Origin: Streptomyces antnestii | GTDB lineage: Bacteria; Actinomycetota; Actinomycetes; Streptomycetales; Streptomycetaceae | Assembly (NCBI RefSeq): GCF_004005495.1 | Contig: NZ_RZYA01000002.1 | Location: forward strand, 310,001 to 374,000 | DNA length: 64,000 bases | Reading direction: 5' to 3' | Shown here: positions 1 to 9,470 of the stretch, in pieces | Layout of the letters: every line of letters starts with the position of its first letter | Position numbering within the stretch: the stretch's first letter is position 1 | Notes under the pieces: generated by a model | The model's database searches: none | What the model was told of the DNA's origin: nothing | Seen by the model: the letters and a program-made list of their open reading frames with translations, nothing else | Made by a program: the position numbers and the translations under genes

Positions 1-725
1 TACTCCTCGCGCCGGGCGTGCGGCACACGTACCGGACCGCGCCGGACGAGGAGCACTGGGGGCTGTGGTGGTCCCACTTCATGCTCCGCCCGGGCTGGGA
101 GCGGCGCCTGCGCCCGTACGATCTCGGCAGCGGCTGCCATGTGGTGCCCCATGTCGACCCGGGGGCCCGGCCCGGCATCGCCGCGGCGCTGCGACAGGCG
201 CACGCGGACAGCCGCTGGACCGGCGCGGGCGCCCCGCCCCGCCCGGTGAGCGCCACCCGCCGCACCGTCCCGGCATCGGTGGCGACCGGCCCGGACGCCG
301 CCGCGCTGGCCCTGGGCGCCGTCGAACGCGCCCTGCTGCTCGCCACCTCCCCGGCGGGCGGCACCGGCCCCGGTGACGCGCGGGTCCGCCGCGCCCAGGC
401 CCTCATCGACGCCGACCCGGCGGCCGCGCACACCGTCGACTCCCTCGCCGCGGCCGTGGCGCTGTCACCGTCCCGTTTCGCCCACCTCTTCGCGCAGGAG
501 ACCGGCTCCACGCCGATGCGCGCCCTGCGGGAGGCACGCCTGCGCCACGCGGCATGCCTCCTGACGAGCACGGAACTCACCGTGGCGCAGGTCGCCGCCG
601 CCTCGGGATTCGCGGGGCCTTTCCACTTCAGTCACGCGTTCCGCGCCCGGTACGGATCTCCGCCGAAGGCGTACCGGGCCGCGGCGGGGTCGGACAACCC
701 CTCTTCGGTGATCCATTCGACGTAG
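1..725 (+). CDS. AraC-family transcriptional regulator, 5' end outside the window
   Basis: Partial protein: the frame is open from base 3 and reads into the window edge, so the true start lies upstream. The visible part begins inside a cupin-like sensor domain (APGVRHTYR, then EHWGLWWSHF), which is typical of sugar-responsive AraC proteins. It ends in a double helix-turn-helix domain of about 85 residues: the first helix pair is around LSPSRFAHLF and the second around AQVAAASGFAGPFHFSHAFR, followed by the usual PKAYR ending. It would be a DNA-binding regulator sensing a small ligand, probably a sugar; the ligand is not evident. Its targets may lie to the left, outside the window. The family call is firm, the role is not. 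Confidence 0.9.
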   Translation, partial: LLAPGVRHTYRTAPDEEHWGLWWSHFMLRPGWERRLRPYDLGSGCHVVPHVDPGARPGIAAALRQAHADSRWTGAGAPPRPVSATRRTVPASVATGPDAAALALGAVERALLLATSPAGGTGPGDARVRRAQALIDADPAAAHTVDSLAAAVALSPSRFAHLFAQETGSTPMRALREARLRHAACLLTSTELTVAQVAAASGFAGPFHFSHAFRARYGSPPKAYRAAAGSDNPSSVIHST

Positions 726-838
726 CGGAGTTCCCGAGTTCCCTTTCCTTCCAGAACACGGATAGGGCTAGGCCGCCGACGTAATCCGCGTCGATATCGA
801 AAGAGACATCGATTCGCTCCCGGTGCGAAAACGCGGAT

Positions 839-882
839 GATGGCCGGTCCGCGCCGGAATGCTCCGGTGCGGGCCGGCCATC
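839..882 (-). terminator. Strong hairpin terminator between convergent genes
   Basis: Two 19-base arms (839-857 and 864-882) pair with two mismatches around a 6-base loop. Read on the minus strand, the hairpin is followed by a GTTTTCG stretch. It sits 18 bases past the stop of the minus-strand secreted-protein gene and also downstream of the AraC gene, so it may end both transcripts. Confidence 0.75.
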
Positions 883-899
883 CGCTTTCGGGCCGCGCG

Positions 900-1406
900 C
901 TACCTGACGGCCGCGAGGTCCGTGATCTTGCGGGTCCTGAGGTCCGACTGGACCTTGATCTTGGTGACCTCGGGGTTCTTGCCGTCGCTCCAGGTGAGCG
1001 TCACCAGCGAGGTCGCGTGCCCCGCGCCCGAGCCGGTGTACGTGACCTTCCACTTCACCGGCACGTTCTGCGCGAACAGGATGCCGTCGGCGTGCTCCTT
1101 CGCCTCGAACGCGGCGACCTTCTTCCTCGCCGCGGCCGACAGGTAGAAGGAGCGCAGCGCCTTGGCGTTGGCGCCCGCCGCCGGGTCCTCGTTGTCCCAG
1201 ACCGAGTCGATGTACGCGCCGTAGAAGTCGGCGACGCGGTTGGTGGTGCTGCGCGGGTCGCCCTGGGACGGCGCGGGGGCGGAGGAGACGGCGGCGGCGT
1301 GGGCGGACGTGGACGGGCCGGCGAGGGCCGGGGTGACCGCGGTGAGCGAGAGCGTCGCAGCGATGGCCGCGGAGGCGAAGAGGGCGGTGCGGGTGCGAGC
1401 GTGCAT
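900..1406 (-). CDS. Secreted protein of unknown function
   Basis: A 168-residue protein starting MHARTRTALFASAAIAATLS, with a Sec signal peptide: basic N-terminus, hydrophobic stretch, and likely cleavage after TPALA near residue 29. A short Ala/Pro/Ser linker follows, then a domain of about 120 residues with alternating charged and hydrophobic residues (VADFYGAYIDSVWDN, VKWKVTYTGSG, LVTLTWSDGKNPEV). This looks like a small alpha+beta fold of the NTF2 or Cys-less secreted type, but I do not recognise a named family. A GGAAGG ribosome site lies about ten bases before the ATG. It appears monocistronic. No catalytic motif is visible, so no function is claimed. Confidence 0.8.
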   Translation of the reverse strand: MHARTRTALFASAAIAATLSLTAVTPALAGPSTSAHAAAVSSAPAPSQGDPRSTTNRVADFYGAYIDSVWDNEDPAAGANAKALRSFYLSAAARKKVAAFEAKEHADGILFAQNVPVKWKVTYTGSGAGHATSLVTLTWSDGKNPEVTKIKVQSDLRTRKITDLAAVR

Positions 1407-1619
1407 GGTCGGTAATACCTTCCCCGATTATGGGCGCCGCAGTGAATGCTGCGGGCTCCTGGTCACGGGATAAGACTGCGCTCGCGGCCCGCCAGTTCCA
1501 CCCTTCCGGGAATTCTTTTCGCGCACGGTCGCGCGAATGGGATTCATGAAATGGTTGTGCGGTCGGATGGAAAAATGACGGCAAAAATAGCGGCCGCGCT
1601 GGAAGGCGAGTCGGGGGCG

Positions 1620-2549
1620 TCAGGCCGTGGCGGTGCGCAGGCCGTCGATCAGCGCGCCGAGGGCGGCCAGTTCCTCAGCGGTGAGGTCGGTCAGCGGCGG
1701 GCGCACCGGGCCCGCGCTGTGGCCGACCGCCGTCATTCCGGCCTTCACGATGCTCACCGCGTAGCCGGGCCGGCGGTTACGGATCTCGGTGTACGGCAGG
1801 ACGAAGTCGTCGAGCATCTTGAAGACGGCGTCGTGCCGGCGCTCACGGACGGCTCCGTAGAAGTCGAGGGCGAACTCGGGCAGGAAGTTGAAGATGGCCG
1901 ACGAGTAGGTGGTGACGCCGAGTTCGAGGTAGGGGAGGGCGAACATCTCCGCGGTCGGCAGGCCGCCGATGTAGGTGAGGCGATCGCCGAGGCGGGTGTA
2001 GATGCGGGTCATGGCGTCGATGTCACCGACGCCGTCCTTGTAGCCGATGAGGTTCGGGCAGCGCTCGGCGACGCGGGCCAGCGTGGGTGCGGTGTAGACG
2101 GCGTTGGCGCGGCTGTAGACGATGACGCCGAGTGAGGTGGCGCGGCAGACGGCCTCCACGTGTTCGGCCAGGCCGTCCTGCCCGGCCTCGGTGAGGTAGG
2201 GCGGGAAGAGCAGGATGCCGTCGGCGCCCGCGCGTTCCGCGGCCTGGGCGTACTCGATCGCGGTGCGCGTGCCGTAACCGGCCGGGGCCAGGATGGGTGT
2301 GCCCTCGGGTGCGCTCTGTACGGCGGCGGTGACGACGCGCTCGACCTCGGCGCCGGTCAGGGAGAAGAACTCACCGGTGCCGCCGGCCGCGAACAGGCCG
2401 CCCACCTCGTACTCGGCGAGGCGCCCGATGTGGTCTCGGTAGGCCCCCTCGTCGAAGGAGTGGTCGTCGGCGGTGAAGTGGGTGACGGGGAAGGACAGCA
2501 GTCCGGATCCGATGCGCGGGCCGAGTTCGGACGGGGCGAAGGACGTCAT
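1620..2549 (-). CDS. kdgD: 5-dehydro-4-deoxyglucarate dehydratase (KdgD)
   Basis: A 309-residue cytoplasmic aldolase-superfamily enzyme of the DHDPS/NAL TIM-barrel fold. It carries GGTGE at 56-60, the catalytic Tyr of VIVYSR at about 145, and the Schiff-base Lys of LIGYKDG at 171. KdgD enzymes convert 5-keto-4-deoxy-D-glucarate to 2-oxoglutarate semialdehyde with loss of water and CO2. This is the step after glucarate or galactarate dehydration, which fits its neighbours. It lies 55 bases downstream of the talarate/galactarate dehydratase on the same strand, so the two probably form one operon. The next enzyme, oxoglutarate semialdehyde dehydrogenase, is not adjacent and must be encoded elsewhere. 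Confidence 0.93.
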   Translation of the reverse strand: MTSFAPSELGPRIGSGLLSFPVTHFTADDHSFDEGAYRDHIGRLAEYEVGGLFAAGGTGEFFSLTGAEVERVVTAAVQSAPEGTPILAPAGYGTRTAIEYAQAAERAGADGILLFPPYLTEAGQDGLAEHVEAVCRATSLGVIVYSRANAVYTAPTLARVAERCPNLIGYKDGVGDIDAMTRIYTRLGDRLTYIGGLPTAEMFALPYLELGVTTYSSAIFNFLPEFALDFYGAVRERRHDAVFKMLDDFVLPYTEIRNRRPGYAVSIVKAGMTAVGHSAGPVRPPLTDLTAEELAALGALIDGLRTATA

Positions 2550-2604
2550 CTTGCGTGCTGCTCCTGAAGAGTGGGCGTGGGGGTCGGGGAGGGGTGGGGC
2601 GTGG

Positions 2605-3777
2605 TCAGCGGCGCTTGCCGGCCTCGTGGGTGGCCCGCGTCCAGGCGCGGGCCTGGTCGGTGAGGGTGATGCCGAGGCCGGGGCGGGACGGCACGTGCAT
2701 GCGTCCGTCGCTGATCGTGAGCCGCTCGTTGAACAACGGCTCCAGCCAGTCGAAGTGCTCCACCCACGGCTCGATCGGGTACGCGGCGGCGAGGTGGAGG
2801 TGGATCTCCATGGCGAAGTGCGGGGCGAGCTGGAGGTGGTGGTGCTCGGCGAGCGCGGCGAGCTTGAGGAACTGCGTGATGCCGCCGATCCGGGGCGCGT
2901 CGGGCTGGATGACGTCTGCCGCGTGGTGACGGATGAGCTCCCAGTGCTCGGCGACGCTGGCGAGCATCTCGCCGGTGGCGATGGGGGTGTCGAGGGACGC
3001 GGCGAGCGCGGCGTGGCCCTGGGCGTCGTAGGCGTCGAGAGGTTCCTCGATCCAGACGAGGCCGAACTCCTCCATGGCCCGGCCCATGCGCCGGGCGGTC
3101 GGCCGGTCCCACTGCTGGTTGGCGTCGACCATCAGCGGGGCGTCGTCGCCGACGCGCTCGCGGACGGCGGTCAGGCGGCGCAGGTCCTCCTTGTGATCGG
3201 GGTTGCCGACCTTGATCTTGATGCCGCCGATGCCGTTCGCCAGCGAGGCGGCGGCGTTGTCGAGGACCTGCCCGGTCGGGGTGTGGAGGAAGCCGCCGGA
3301 GGTGTTGTAGCAGCGCACGGAGTCACGGTGGGCGCCCAGGAGCTTGGCCAGCGGCAGGCCCGCGCGCCTGGCCTTGAGGTCCCACAGGGCCACGTCGTAG
3401 GCGGCGATGGCCTGGATCGCGAGACCGCTGCGGCCGACCGAGGCGCCCGCCCACGCCAGCTTCGTCCAGATCCTGCCGATGTCGCTGGGGTCCTCGCCGA
3501 GCAGGCTGCCGGCGATCTCCCGCGCGTGGGCGAACTGCCCGGGGCCGCCGGCCCGCTTGGAGTAGCTGAAGCCGATGCCCTCGTGCCCCTGCTCGGTCTC
3601 CAGCTCCACGAAGAGGAACGCGACCTCGGTCATGGGCTTCTGGCGTCCGGTCAGGACTTTCGCGTCGCTGACCGGTGTGGTCAGCGGCAGGGTGACCGAG
3701 GAGAGCCTGATCCAGGAGATCCTGTCGAGCGTCGCCTCGCCTGCGACGTGCGCGGCGTTGGTGGTCGTGTGGGTCAT
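2605..3777 (-). CDS. L-talarate/galactarate dehydratase, enolase superfamily
   Basis: A 390-residue enolase-superfamily enzyme of the mandelate racemase subgroup. It has the catalytic KIK pair (187-189), metal ligands D218, E244 and E270, and the general-base His in [10 protein letters not shown] (H320). The stretches [23 protein letters not shown] and [12 protein letters not shown] match what I remember of the Salmonella L-talarate/galactarate dehydratase nearly word for word. The product, 5-keto-4-deoxyglucarate or its enantiomer-related form, feeds the KdgD encoded just downstream. ATG at 3777 is preferred because family similarity begins soon after it; an open frame continues upstream but has no family similarity. 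It is divergent from the LysR gene, a common arrangement for a regulator and its target. Confidence 0.92.
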   Translation of the reverse strand: MTHTTTNAAHVAGEATLDRISWIRLSSVTLPLTTPVSDAKVLTGRQKPMTEVAFLFVELETEQGHEGIGFSYSKRAGGPGQFAHAREIAGSLLGEDPSDIGRIWTKLAWAGASVGRSGLAIQAIAAYDVALWDLKARRAGLPLAKLLGAHRDSVRCYNTSGGFLHTPTGQVLDNAAASLANGIGGIKIKVGNPDHKEDLRRLTAVRERVGDDAPLMVDANQQWDRPTARRMGRAMEEFGLVWIEEPLDAYDAQGHAALAASLDTPIATGEMLASVAEHWELIRHHAADVIQPDAPRIGGITQFLKLAALAEHHHLQLAPHFAMEIHLHLAAAYPIEPWVEHFDWLEPLFNERLTISDGRMHVPSRPGLGITLTDQARAWTRATHEAGKRR

Positions 3778-3943
3778 GGTCACCACTTCGTGTCCCTGGG
3801 GTGTGAGGCGGATGCGGCCGCGCCGTGGCCGGGCGGAGCGTGGACTCGCCCTGGAGCCGGCGCGGACTGGTCCTGAAGCTAAGGTCGGCGATTGATCCAC
3901 GTCCAACTCAGATTTTGCATGCGCTGATACCTGGAGGGCATCG

Positions 3944-4819
3944 TTGTTCACGCTGGCACAACTCACCAGTTTCGTGGCGGTGGCCGAGGAGCTGCACTTC
4001 ACCCGGGCCGCGGAGCGGCTGCAGATGACGCAGCCCCCACTGAGCCGCCAGATCCAGCTCCTCGAACACGACCTGGGGGTACGGCTGCTCGACCGCACCA
4101 ACCGGTCCGTGCGGCTCACCCCGGCGGGCCGCACCTTCCTCAACGAGGCGCGCCATATCCTGCGCCAGTCCGAGCACGCGGCGCTCGCCGTCCGGCAGGT
4201 GTCCACCGGTGAGGCCGGGGCCATCGCCATCGGGTTCACGGCGGCCGGTGCGTACTCGGCCCTCGGCACCCTGCTCGACGCCGCCCGCTCGGCCATGCCC
4301 GGAGTGGAGGTCGTGCTCCGCGAGATGGTCACCCGTGACCAGTTGGAGGCCATCACCGAGGGCTCCCTCGACCTGGGCATGATCCGCCCCGCGAACACCG
4401 GGCCCGACCTGGAGACGCGGTCCGCCGGCCGGGAGGGACTGCTCGCCGCGCTCCCCAACAGCCATCCGCTGGCCGCACGCGAGGGGGATCTGCGGGTGGC
4501 GGACTTCCACGGGGAGGAGGTGCTCATGTACTCGCCGGTCGAGGCCCGCTACTTCCACGAACTGCTCGTCAGCATCTTCCGCGCCGCCCAGGTCGTCCCC
4601 GTCTTCACCCAGTACCTCAGCCAGGTGCACAGCCTGCTGGCGATGGTCAACGCCAGCTGGGGCATCGCCCTGGTCCCGGAGGCCGCGGCCCAGATGCGGT
4701 TCGGCGGGATCACCTTCAAGCCGCTGTCCCTCGCGGAACCCGAGCCGGTCGAGCTCAATCTGGTGTGGCGCAGGACCAACGACAACCCCGCGCTGGGGGC
4801 GTTGCTGCGACATCTGTGA
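3944..4819 (+). CDS. LysR-family regulator of the hexarate genes
   Basis: A 291-residue LysR protein. Residues 1-60 are the winged helix-turn-helix (FTRAAERLQMTQPPLSRQIQ), and residues 90-290 are the periplasmic-binding-like effector domain. Translation starts at TTG with GGAGGG at 3933-3938, five bases upstream. The gene is divergent from the talarate dehydratase and precedes the permease and gudD on the same strand. By family habit it should bind the 166-base gap to its left and perhaps the 268-base gap to its right, with a hexarate or keto-deoxyhexarate as inducer. The regulator family is certain; targets and ligand are inferred from position. Confidence 0.92.
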   Translation: MFTLAQLTSFVAVAEELHFTRAAERLQMTQPPLSRQIQLLEHDLGVRLLDRTNRSVRLTPAGRTFLNEARHILRQSEHAALAVRQVSTGEAGAIAIGFTAAGAYSALGTLLDAARSAMPGVEVVLREMVTRDQLEAITEGSLDLGMIRPANTGPDLETRSAGREGLLAALPNSHPLAAREGDLRVADFHGEEVLMYSPVEARYFHELLVSIFRAAQVVPVFTQYLSQVHSLLAMVNASWGIALVPEAAAQMRFGGITFKPLSLAEPEPVELNLVWRRTNDNPALGALLRHL

Positions 4820-5087
4820 CATGAGGGGCGATACGCACCGGGATACGCGGGAGGCCCCGGCCAGTCATGCGCGCAAGGTATCGCAGCCTACAAAAATCGA
4901 CGTGGACGCGATCCGGAACCGAACCTACGGTCGACCCAGCCACCGCTGCCGTGGCTGGGGAGCCCCCGTCGGGGGCGGCCAACGGGTCGCCCGTCGAGGC
5001 GAATTCGCATGCGGCGCGTACGGGGATCAGCTCCCGCCAACTGATCGTCCGCCCCTCACCCGGTCCACAGTTCAAAGGGGAACTGAC

Positions 5088-6425
5088 TTGCCTCTCGTCG
5101 TAGTGGGAATCAGCGTTCTGGTCCTGCTCTTCCTCATGACCAGACTGAGAATGAACGGGTTCGCCGCCCTCCTCCTCGTGGCGGTCGGCGTCGCGCTGGT
5201 GCAGGGAATCCCGGCGGCGACGGTCCCGGACGTCCTCTCGGAGGGGATCGGCGGCCAGATCGGCGACACGATGCTGACCATCGGCCTCGGCGCCATGGTC
5301 GGCCGCGTCATGGGCGACTCCGGAGCGGCGCAACGCATAGCCGACCGGCTCCTCGAAGCCTTCGGGCCGCGCTGGGTCCAGGTCGCCATGGTGGTCACGG
5401 CCATGCTCATCGGCGTCACCATGTTCTACGAGGTCGCCTTCATCATCATCGTGCCGATCGCGTTCACCCTCGTACGCGTCACCGGGGCGAACCTGCTCTG
5501 GGTCGGACTGCCGATGTCGATCGCACTGTCCACCATGCACAGCTTCCTGCCGCCGCACCCCGGCCCCACCGCGGTCGCCGCGACCTTCCACGCCTCCGTC
5601 GGACACACCCTGTTCTACGGCCTCTTCATCGCCGTACCGGCCGGCGCGCTCATCGCCCTCGTGTGGCCGCGCCTGCCCTTCGTCAAGGCGATGAACCCGA
5701 CCATCCCCAAGGGCCTCGTCAGCGAAAGGGAGTTCACGGACGAGGAGATGCCGGGCCTGGGCTGGTCGCTGCTCGTCGCCCTCTTCCCGGTGGTCCTCAT
5801 CGCGGGCGCCGCGGTGACCGACATGGCCACCTCCGGCGACAGCCCCGTCCTGCACGCGGTCGCGTTCATCGGCTCGGCGCCGATCGCCCTCATGGTGACG
5901 CTGCTCCTCGCGATATGGGCCTTCGGGCCGCGCATCGGCCGCAGCCTGGCCGACGTCAGCGCCTCCTGCGCCTCGGCCGCCCAGGCGATGGCGATGATCC
6001 TCCTGGTCATCGGCGCCGGCGGTGCCTTCAAGAACGTCCTCGTCGAAGGCGGGATATCCGACTACATCAAGGACGCCACCGACCACTGGGCCATCTCGCC
6101 CCTGGTCCTCGCGTGGCTCATCGCGGTCATCCTCCGCGTCGCCCTCGGCTCGGCGACGGTTGCCGTCGTCACGGCGTCCGGCGTGGTACTTCCGCTCCTC
6201 GCGGGCAGCGGCATCCACCCCGAGATCATGGTCCTCGCCGTCTCCTGCGGGTCGATCGCCTTCTCCCACGTCAACGACCCGGGATTCTGGCTCTTCAAGG
6301 AGTACTTCAACCTCTCCGTCATCCAGGCGATCAAGGTCAGGACCACCTACACGACGGTACTCGCGGTGCTGGGCCTGGGCGGCGTACTCGCCCTTGAACG
6401 CGCTCTGGACGCGCTGAGCCTGTGA
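5088..6425 (+). CDS. GntP-family permease, probably glucarate/galactarate uptake
   Basis: A 445-residue membrane protein with about 12-14 hydrophobic segments and GntP-family landmarks: the N-terminal [12 protein letters not shown] segment, [28 protein letters not shown], and [17 protein letters not shown]. GntP proteins are proton symporters for gluconate and related sugar acids. Next to GudD and a galactarate dehydratase the natural substrate is more likely a hexarate. Start TTG at 5088 is supported by AAAGGGG at 5074-5080 seven bases before it and by family alignment; the open frame reaching back to 4821 contains no membrane segment and is probably leader. The gene is followed after 41 bases by gudD, likely in one transcript. 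Confidence 0.88.
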   Translation: MPLVVVGISVLVLLFLMTRLRMNGFAALLLVAVGVALVQGIPAATVPDVLSEGIGGQIGDTMLTIGLGAMVGRVMGDSGAAQRIADRLLEAFGPRWVQVAMVVTAMLIGVTMFYEVAFIIIVPIAFTLVRVTGANLLWVGLPMSIALSTMHSFLPPHPGPTAVAATFHASVGHTLFYGLFIAVPAGALIALVWPRLPFVKAMNPTIPKGLVSEREFTDEEMPGLGWSLLVALFPVVLIAGAAVTDMATSGDSPVLHAVAFIGSAPIALMVTLLLAIWAFGPRIGRSLADVSASCASAAQAMAMILLVIGAGGAFKNVLVEGGISDYIKDATDHWAISPLVLAWLIAVILRVALGSATVAVVTASGVVLPLLAGSGIHPEIMVLAVSCGSIAFSHVNDPGFWLFKEYFNLSVIQAIKVRTTYTTVLAVLGLGGVLALERALDALSL

Positions 6426-6466
6426 CCCGCACCCACCCGCACACCTTCCGACCACGGGAACCCGCA

Positions 6467-7804
6467 ATGACCCTGAGCAAGCAGCCGACCGTCACCGCGT
6501 TCGACGTCTACCCGGTCGCCGGCCGGGACTGCATGGAACTGAACCTCTCCGGCGCACACGGCCCCTACTTCACCCGCAACATCGTCGTCCTCAAGGACTC
6601 CGAGGGCCGCACCGGCCTGGGGGAGGTGCCGGGCGGCGAGAAGATCACCCGGACGCTGCGCGACGCCGAATCCCTCGTCGTCGGCGCGAAGGTGGGCGAC
6701 TACCAGCGCGTCCTGCGCGAGATCGGAGCCCGGTTCGCCGACCGCGACGCGGGCGGACGCGGCACCCAGACCTTCGATCTGCGCACCACCGTCCACGCCG
6801 TCACCGCCGTCGAGTCGGCCCTGCTCGACCTCCTCGGCCGGCACCTCGACGTCCCCGTCGCAGCCCTCCTAGGTGACGGCCAACAGCGCGACTCGGTAAG
6901 GGTGTTGGGCTACCTCTTCTACATCGGTGACCCCGACCGCACCGACCTGGAATACGTCCGCGAACCCGACGCGGCGGCCGACTGGCACCGGATCCGGCAC
7001 GAAGAGGCGCTGACACCCGAAGCGATCGTCCGCCAGGCCGAGGCCGCGTACGACCGGTACGGGTTCCGTGACTTCAAGCTCAAGGGCGGCGTCCTGGAAG
7101 GCGCCGAGGAGGTCCGGGCCGTGCGGGCGCTGAAGGACCGCTTCCCCGAGGCGAGGATCACCCTCGACCCGAACGGCGCGTGGTCCCTGCGCGAGGCGAT
7201 CGACCTGTGCGCACCCCTGACCGGCACCCTCGCCTACGCCGAGGACCCCTGCGGTGCCGAGGACGGCTACTCGGGCCGGGAGATCCTCGCCGAGTTCCGC
7301 CGCGCCACGGGCCTGCCCACCGCCACCAACATGATCGCCACGGACTGGCGCCAGCTCACCCACGCGCTGGCCCTCCAGTCCGTGTCCATCCCCCTCGCCG
7401 ACCCGCACTTCTGGACCATGCGGGGCTCGGTACGCGTGGCCCAGCTCTGCCACGCGATGGGCCTCACCTGGGGATGCCACTCCAACAACCACTTCGACAT
7501 CTCGCTGGCCATGGTCACCCACTGCGGCGCGGCGGCCCCGGGCGAGTACAACGCTCTGGACACGCACTGGATCTGGCAGGAGGGCCTGGAGCGCCTCACC
7601 ACGGCCCCGCCCCGGATCGTCGACGGGGAGATCGCCGTCCCCGACGCCCCGGGCCTGGGCGTCGAACTCGACATGGACAGGCTCCTCGCGGCCCACGACC
7701 TGTACCGGAGCAAGGCGCTCGGAGCCCGCGACGACGCCGCCGGAATGCGGTACCTCGTCCCGGACTGGCAGTTCGACAGCAAGCGCCCCTGCCTCGTCCG
7801 CTAG
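6467..7804 (+). CDS. gudD: Glucarate dehydratase (GudD)
   Basis: A 445-residue enolase-superfamily enzyme of the glucarate dehydratase subgroup. It shows the KLK base (204-206), metal ligands D234, E259 and N288 (TNMIATDW), and the His region [10 protein letters not shown] (338-346). It removes water from D-glucarate (and L-idarate) to give 5-keto-4-deoxyglucarate, the substrate of the nearby KdgD. ATG at 6467 has a CGGGAA site before it. It is the last gene of the plus-strand hexarate operon and is followed 50 bases later by a tRNA gene. With the talarate/galactarate dehydratase, the locus covers both glucarate and galactarate epimers. Confidence 0.95.
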   Translation: MTLSKQPTVTAFDVYPVAGRDCMELNLSGAHGPYFTRNIVVLKDSEGRTGLGEVPGGEKITRTLRDAESLVVGAKVGDYQRVLREIGARFADRDAGGRGTQTFDLRTTVHAVTAVESALLDLLGRHLDVPVAALLGDGQQRDSVRVLGYLFYIGDPDRTDLEYVREPDAAADWHRIRHEEALTPEAIVRQAEAAYDRYGFRDFKLKGGVLEGAEEVRAVRALKDRFPEARITLDPNGAWSLREAIDLCAPLTGTLAYAEDPCGAEDGYSGREILAEFRRATGLPTATNMIATDWRQLTHALALQSVSIPLADPHFWTMRGSVRVAQLCHAMGLTWGCHSNNHFDISLAMVTHCGAAAPGEYNALDTHWIWQEGLERLTTAPPRIVDGEIAVPDAPGLGVELDMDRLLAAHDLYRSKALGARDDAAGMRYLVPDWQFDSKRPCLVR

Positions 7805-7854
7805 GGAAGTGGTCAGAGGTACCGGCTGTGATGGCGTACGGTGGTGTCTACCGA

Positions 7855-7928
7855 CGCGGGGTGGAGCAGCTCGGTAGCTCGCTGGGCTCATAACCCAGAG
7901 GTCGCAGGTTCAAATCCTGTCCCCGCTA
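7855..7928 (+). tRNA. Initiator tRNA-Met (CAT anticodon)
   Basis: A 74-base cloverleaf with anticodon CAT in the loop CTCATAA and the T-arm sequence GGTTCAAATCC. The anticodon stem has three G:C pairs (GGG/CCC) next to the loop, and the acceptor stem has an unpaired first position (C at 1 against T at 72). Both are marks of the initiator tRNA rather than elongator Met or Ile. CCA is not encoded. Confidence 0.95.
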
Positions 7929-7934
7929 CTGGCC

Positions 7935-7970
7935 ATCGAGGCCCGGATCCTTTCGGATCCGGGCCTCGAT
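7935..7970 (+). terminator. Perfect 16-bp hairpin after the tRNA
   Basis: The arms 7935-7950 and 7955-7970 are fully complementary around a TTTC loop. There is no long T run afterwards, as is usual for Streptomyces terminators. It starts six bases past the tRNA and would end that transcript. Confidence 0.8.
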
Positions 7971-7991
7971 GCTTTCCGTCTGCATGTTGGC

Positions 7992-8168
7992 CTACGCGGC
8001 CTTCACAACCTCGCCACGTATCGCAGCGGACCACTCGATGACGAGGACTTCGTACTCACGGCGCTGCGCCGCGCTCAACCGGCCACCGCTGCGCAGCATG
8101 AGGCAGCGGATCTCTTCGTTCAGATCGTCGGCGGACCGCACGGAACCAGGGCTCGGAGTGGTGGACAT
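7992..8168 (-). CDS. Small conserved-looking cytoplasmic protein, unknown
   Basis: A 58-residue protein from ATG at 8168 with a mostly helical core (ADDLNEEIRCLMLRSGGRLS, then AAQRREYEVLVIEWSAAIRG). The frame stays open upstream, but the protein-like composition begins here. There is no clear ribosome site; a TAGGCT hexamer lies seven bases upstream of the ATG, so a leaderless transcript is possible. Similar short proteins are common in Streptomyces. I cannot name a function. It is convergent with the tRNA gene, whose terminator separates them. Confidence 0.6.
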   Translation of the reverse strand: MSTTPSPGSVRSADDLNEEIRCLMLRSGGRLSAAQRREYEVLVIEWSAAIRGEVVKAA

Positions 8169-8369
8169 GTGAAGAAGCCTAGAGGGTCGGTCTGACAATC
8201 CGCGTGCGAATACCGCCGGGGCGGCGTCGGGTGTTGTCGCGCGTACGTCGCTGACCTGGGGGATCGGCAGCGGAATCACCGCCTCCGCACGAAACTGTGA
8301 CCTTGGCCTCACGTAGTGTCGCGGCCGTTTCGGGCCGTTTCACGCGCTCCGCGAGGGGTAAAGGGGCGG

Positions 8370-9122
8370 CTACTCGCCGGGGTCCGCCGGGTCGGACCCG
8401 GCGGCCGGGGTCCTGCGGCGGGCCACCATGACGGCCAGGGTGATGACGGCCGACAGCGACACGGCGAGCCCGCCCAGGCTGGTGATCGCGCCGGAGAGCC
8501 ACCGCCACGGCTGCCTGAGCCATGCGAGGCCGTCGCCGGGCGGAGACGCGACCTCGACGCGCGCCGTCAGGGGCGGCTTCTCGAGGAGCACGGTGTCGGT
8601 GTCCCGGTAGTAGGCGGTCACGGTCAGGGTCATGCTGACCGTTCCCGCCCGCTCCGCGCCCACGTCCCACAGCCACGTCGCCGAGTCGCTCTTCGACAGG
8701 ACGTTCTGGCGCTCCGAGGACAGCGGCGTGCACCGTACGTGGGCGCCCGAGCAGTGCAGCTTCACGCCGATCTCGGCGCCCGCGCCGGTCGGGGAGTGGG
8801 TCTCACCGGGCCCGTCCGCGTGCCAGGTGCCCATGATCCGGGCGCGGAACTGGCGTGGCTCCCCGCCGGCCACGAGGTGCAGCGACCTGGTGTCCGTGCG
8901 GACGAGCTCACCGGTGAAGAGCTGTCGACGCGCCTGGCCGATCTCGTCGACGTAGGTCTGCTGCGGCTTGCCGCCCTTGGGTTCGTCGCTGCGGCCGAGG
9001 AACAGGAACACGCTTGAGCCCAGGACGATCAGCACGGTGAGGACGGTCCACGGGAAGCAGCCGGAGGCCAGGCCGGCGGCGGCCGCCCTCTCCGGGGGCC
9101 GAGGTTCCTGTGGTGCCGCCAT
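8370..9122 (-). CDS. Membrane protein with a large extracytoplasmic domain, unknown
   Basis: A 250-residue protein with one hydrophobic segment at about 22-44 (CFPWTVLTVLIVLGSSVFLF) and a second near 212-235 (AITSLGGLAVSLSAVITLAV). The roughly 165 residues between them would lie outside the cell and contain a Cys pair (LHCSGAHVRC). The N-terminus is Pro/Ala-rich and the C-terminus short and basic. This is a two-pass topology with a beta-rich exposed domain (FRARIMGTWHADG, VSMTLTVTAYYRDTD). I do not recognise a family. It looks monocistronic. Confidence 0.75.
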   Translation of the reverse strand: MAAPQEPRPPERAAAAGLASGCFPWTVLTVLIVLGSSVFLFLGRSDEPKGGKPQQTYVDEIGQARRQLFTGELVRTDTRSLHLVAGGEPRQFRARIMGTWHADGPGETHSPTGAGAEIGVKLHCSGAHVRCTPLSSERQNVLSKSDSATWLWDVGAERAGTVSMTLTVTAYYRDTDTVLLEKPPLTARVEVASPPGDGLAWLRQPWRWLSGAITSLGGLAVSLSAVITLAVMVARRRTPAAGSDPADPGE

Positions 9123-9470
9123 GGTCCCCCGTACCTTCTGCTCGCCGATGTGTCGCCCGGCTCGCCGTGTGACGTCCTGAGCGGGGCATCCCCATGGTCA
9201 CTCAACTCCCGTGCCGGGCGCTCGTGTTCGGGAAGATCCACGGTGGGACCGTGCGGGGAGGGGGAGCGGCGAGGGCCCTGACCGGGCGCCCCGCGCCTGG
9301 TGCCAAACCCCCGGAAGGTAAAGTTGATCCCGGACTGTGCCGGCCCTGACCGGGGCCGGGCGCAAGGTCAGTACCACTGTCGATCACAGAGGTGTGCTCC
9401 GCGCAGCTACGACCGTTCCCTCTCCCGTCGTCCTGCCGGCCGTGAGCCGCCCGCCCCGGAAACCGTCACC
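9123..9470. other. 348-base gap with promoter space and a small hairpin
   Basis: The gap separates the divergent membrane-protein gene and the HPP-type gene, so it must hold both promoters; I see no convincing -35/-10 pair. A 7-bp hairpin (9340-9346 with 9353-9359) lies within it. No protein-like reading frame is seen. Confidence 0.4.

Noticed and set aside
2473..3876. Plus-strand frame of about 470 codons across kdgD and the talarate dehydratase
   Set aside because: Antisense to two enzymes with intact active sites; composition is not protein-like.
4755..6467. Minus-strand frame of 570 codons opposite the GntP permease
   Set aside because: Asp/Arg/Gly-rich antisense frame. The opposite strand encodes a full permease with membrane segments.
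7855..7928. Elongator tRNA-Met or tRNA-Ile with modified CAT
   Set aside because: The unpaired first acceptor position and the three G:C pairs next to the anticodon loop are initiator features.
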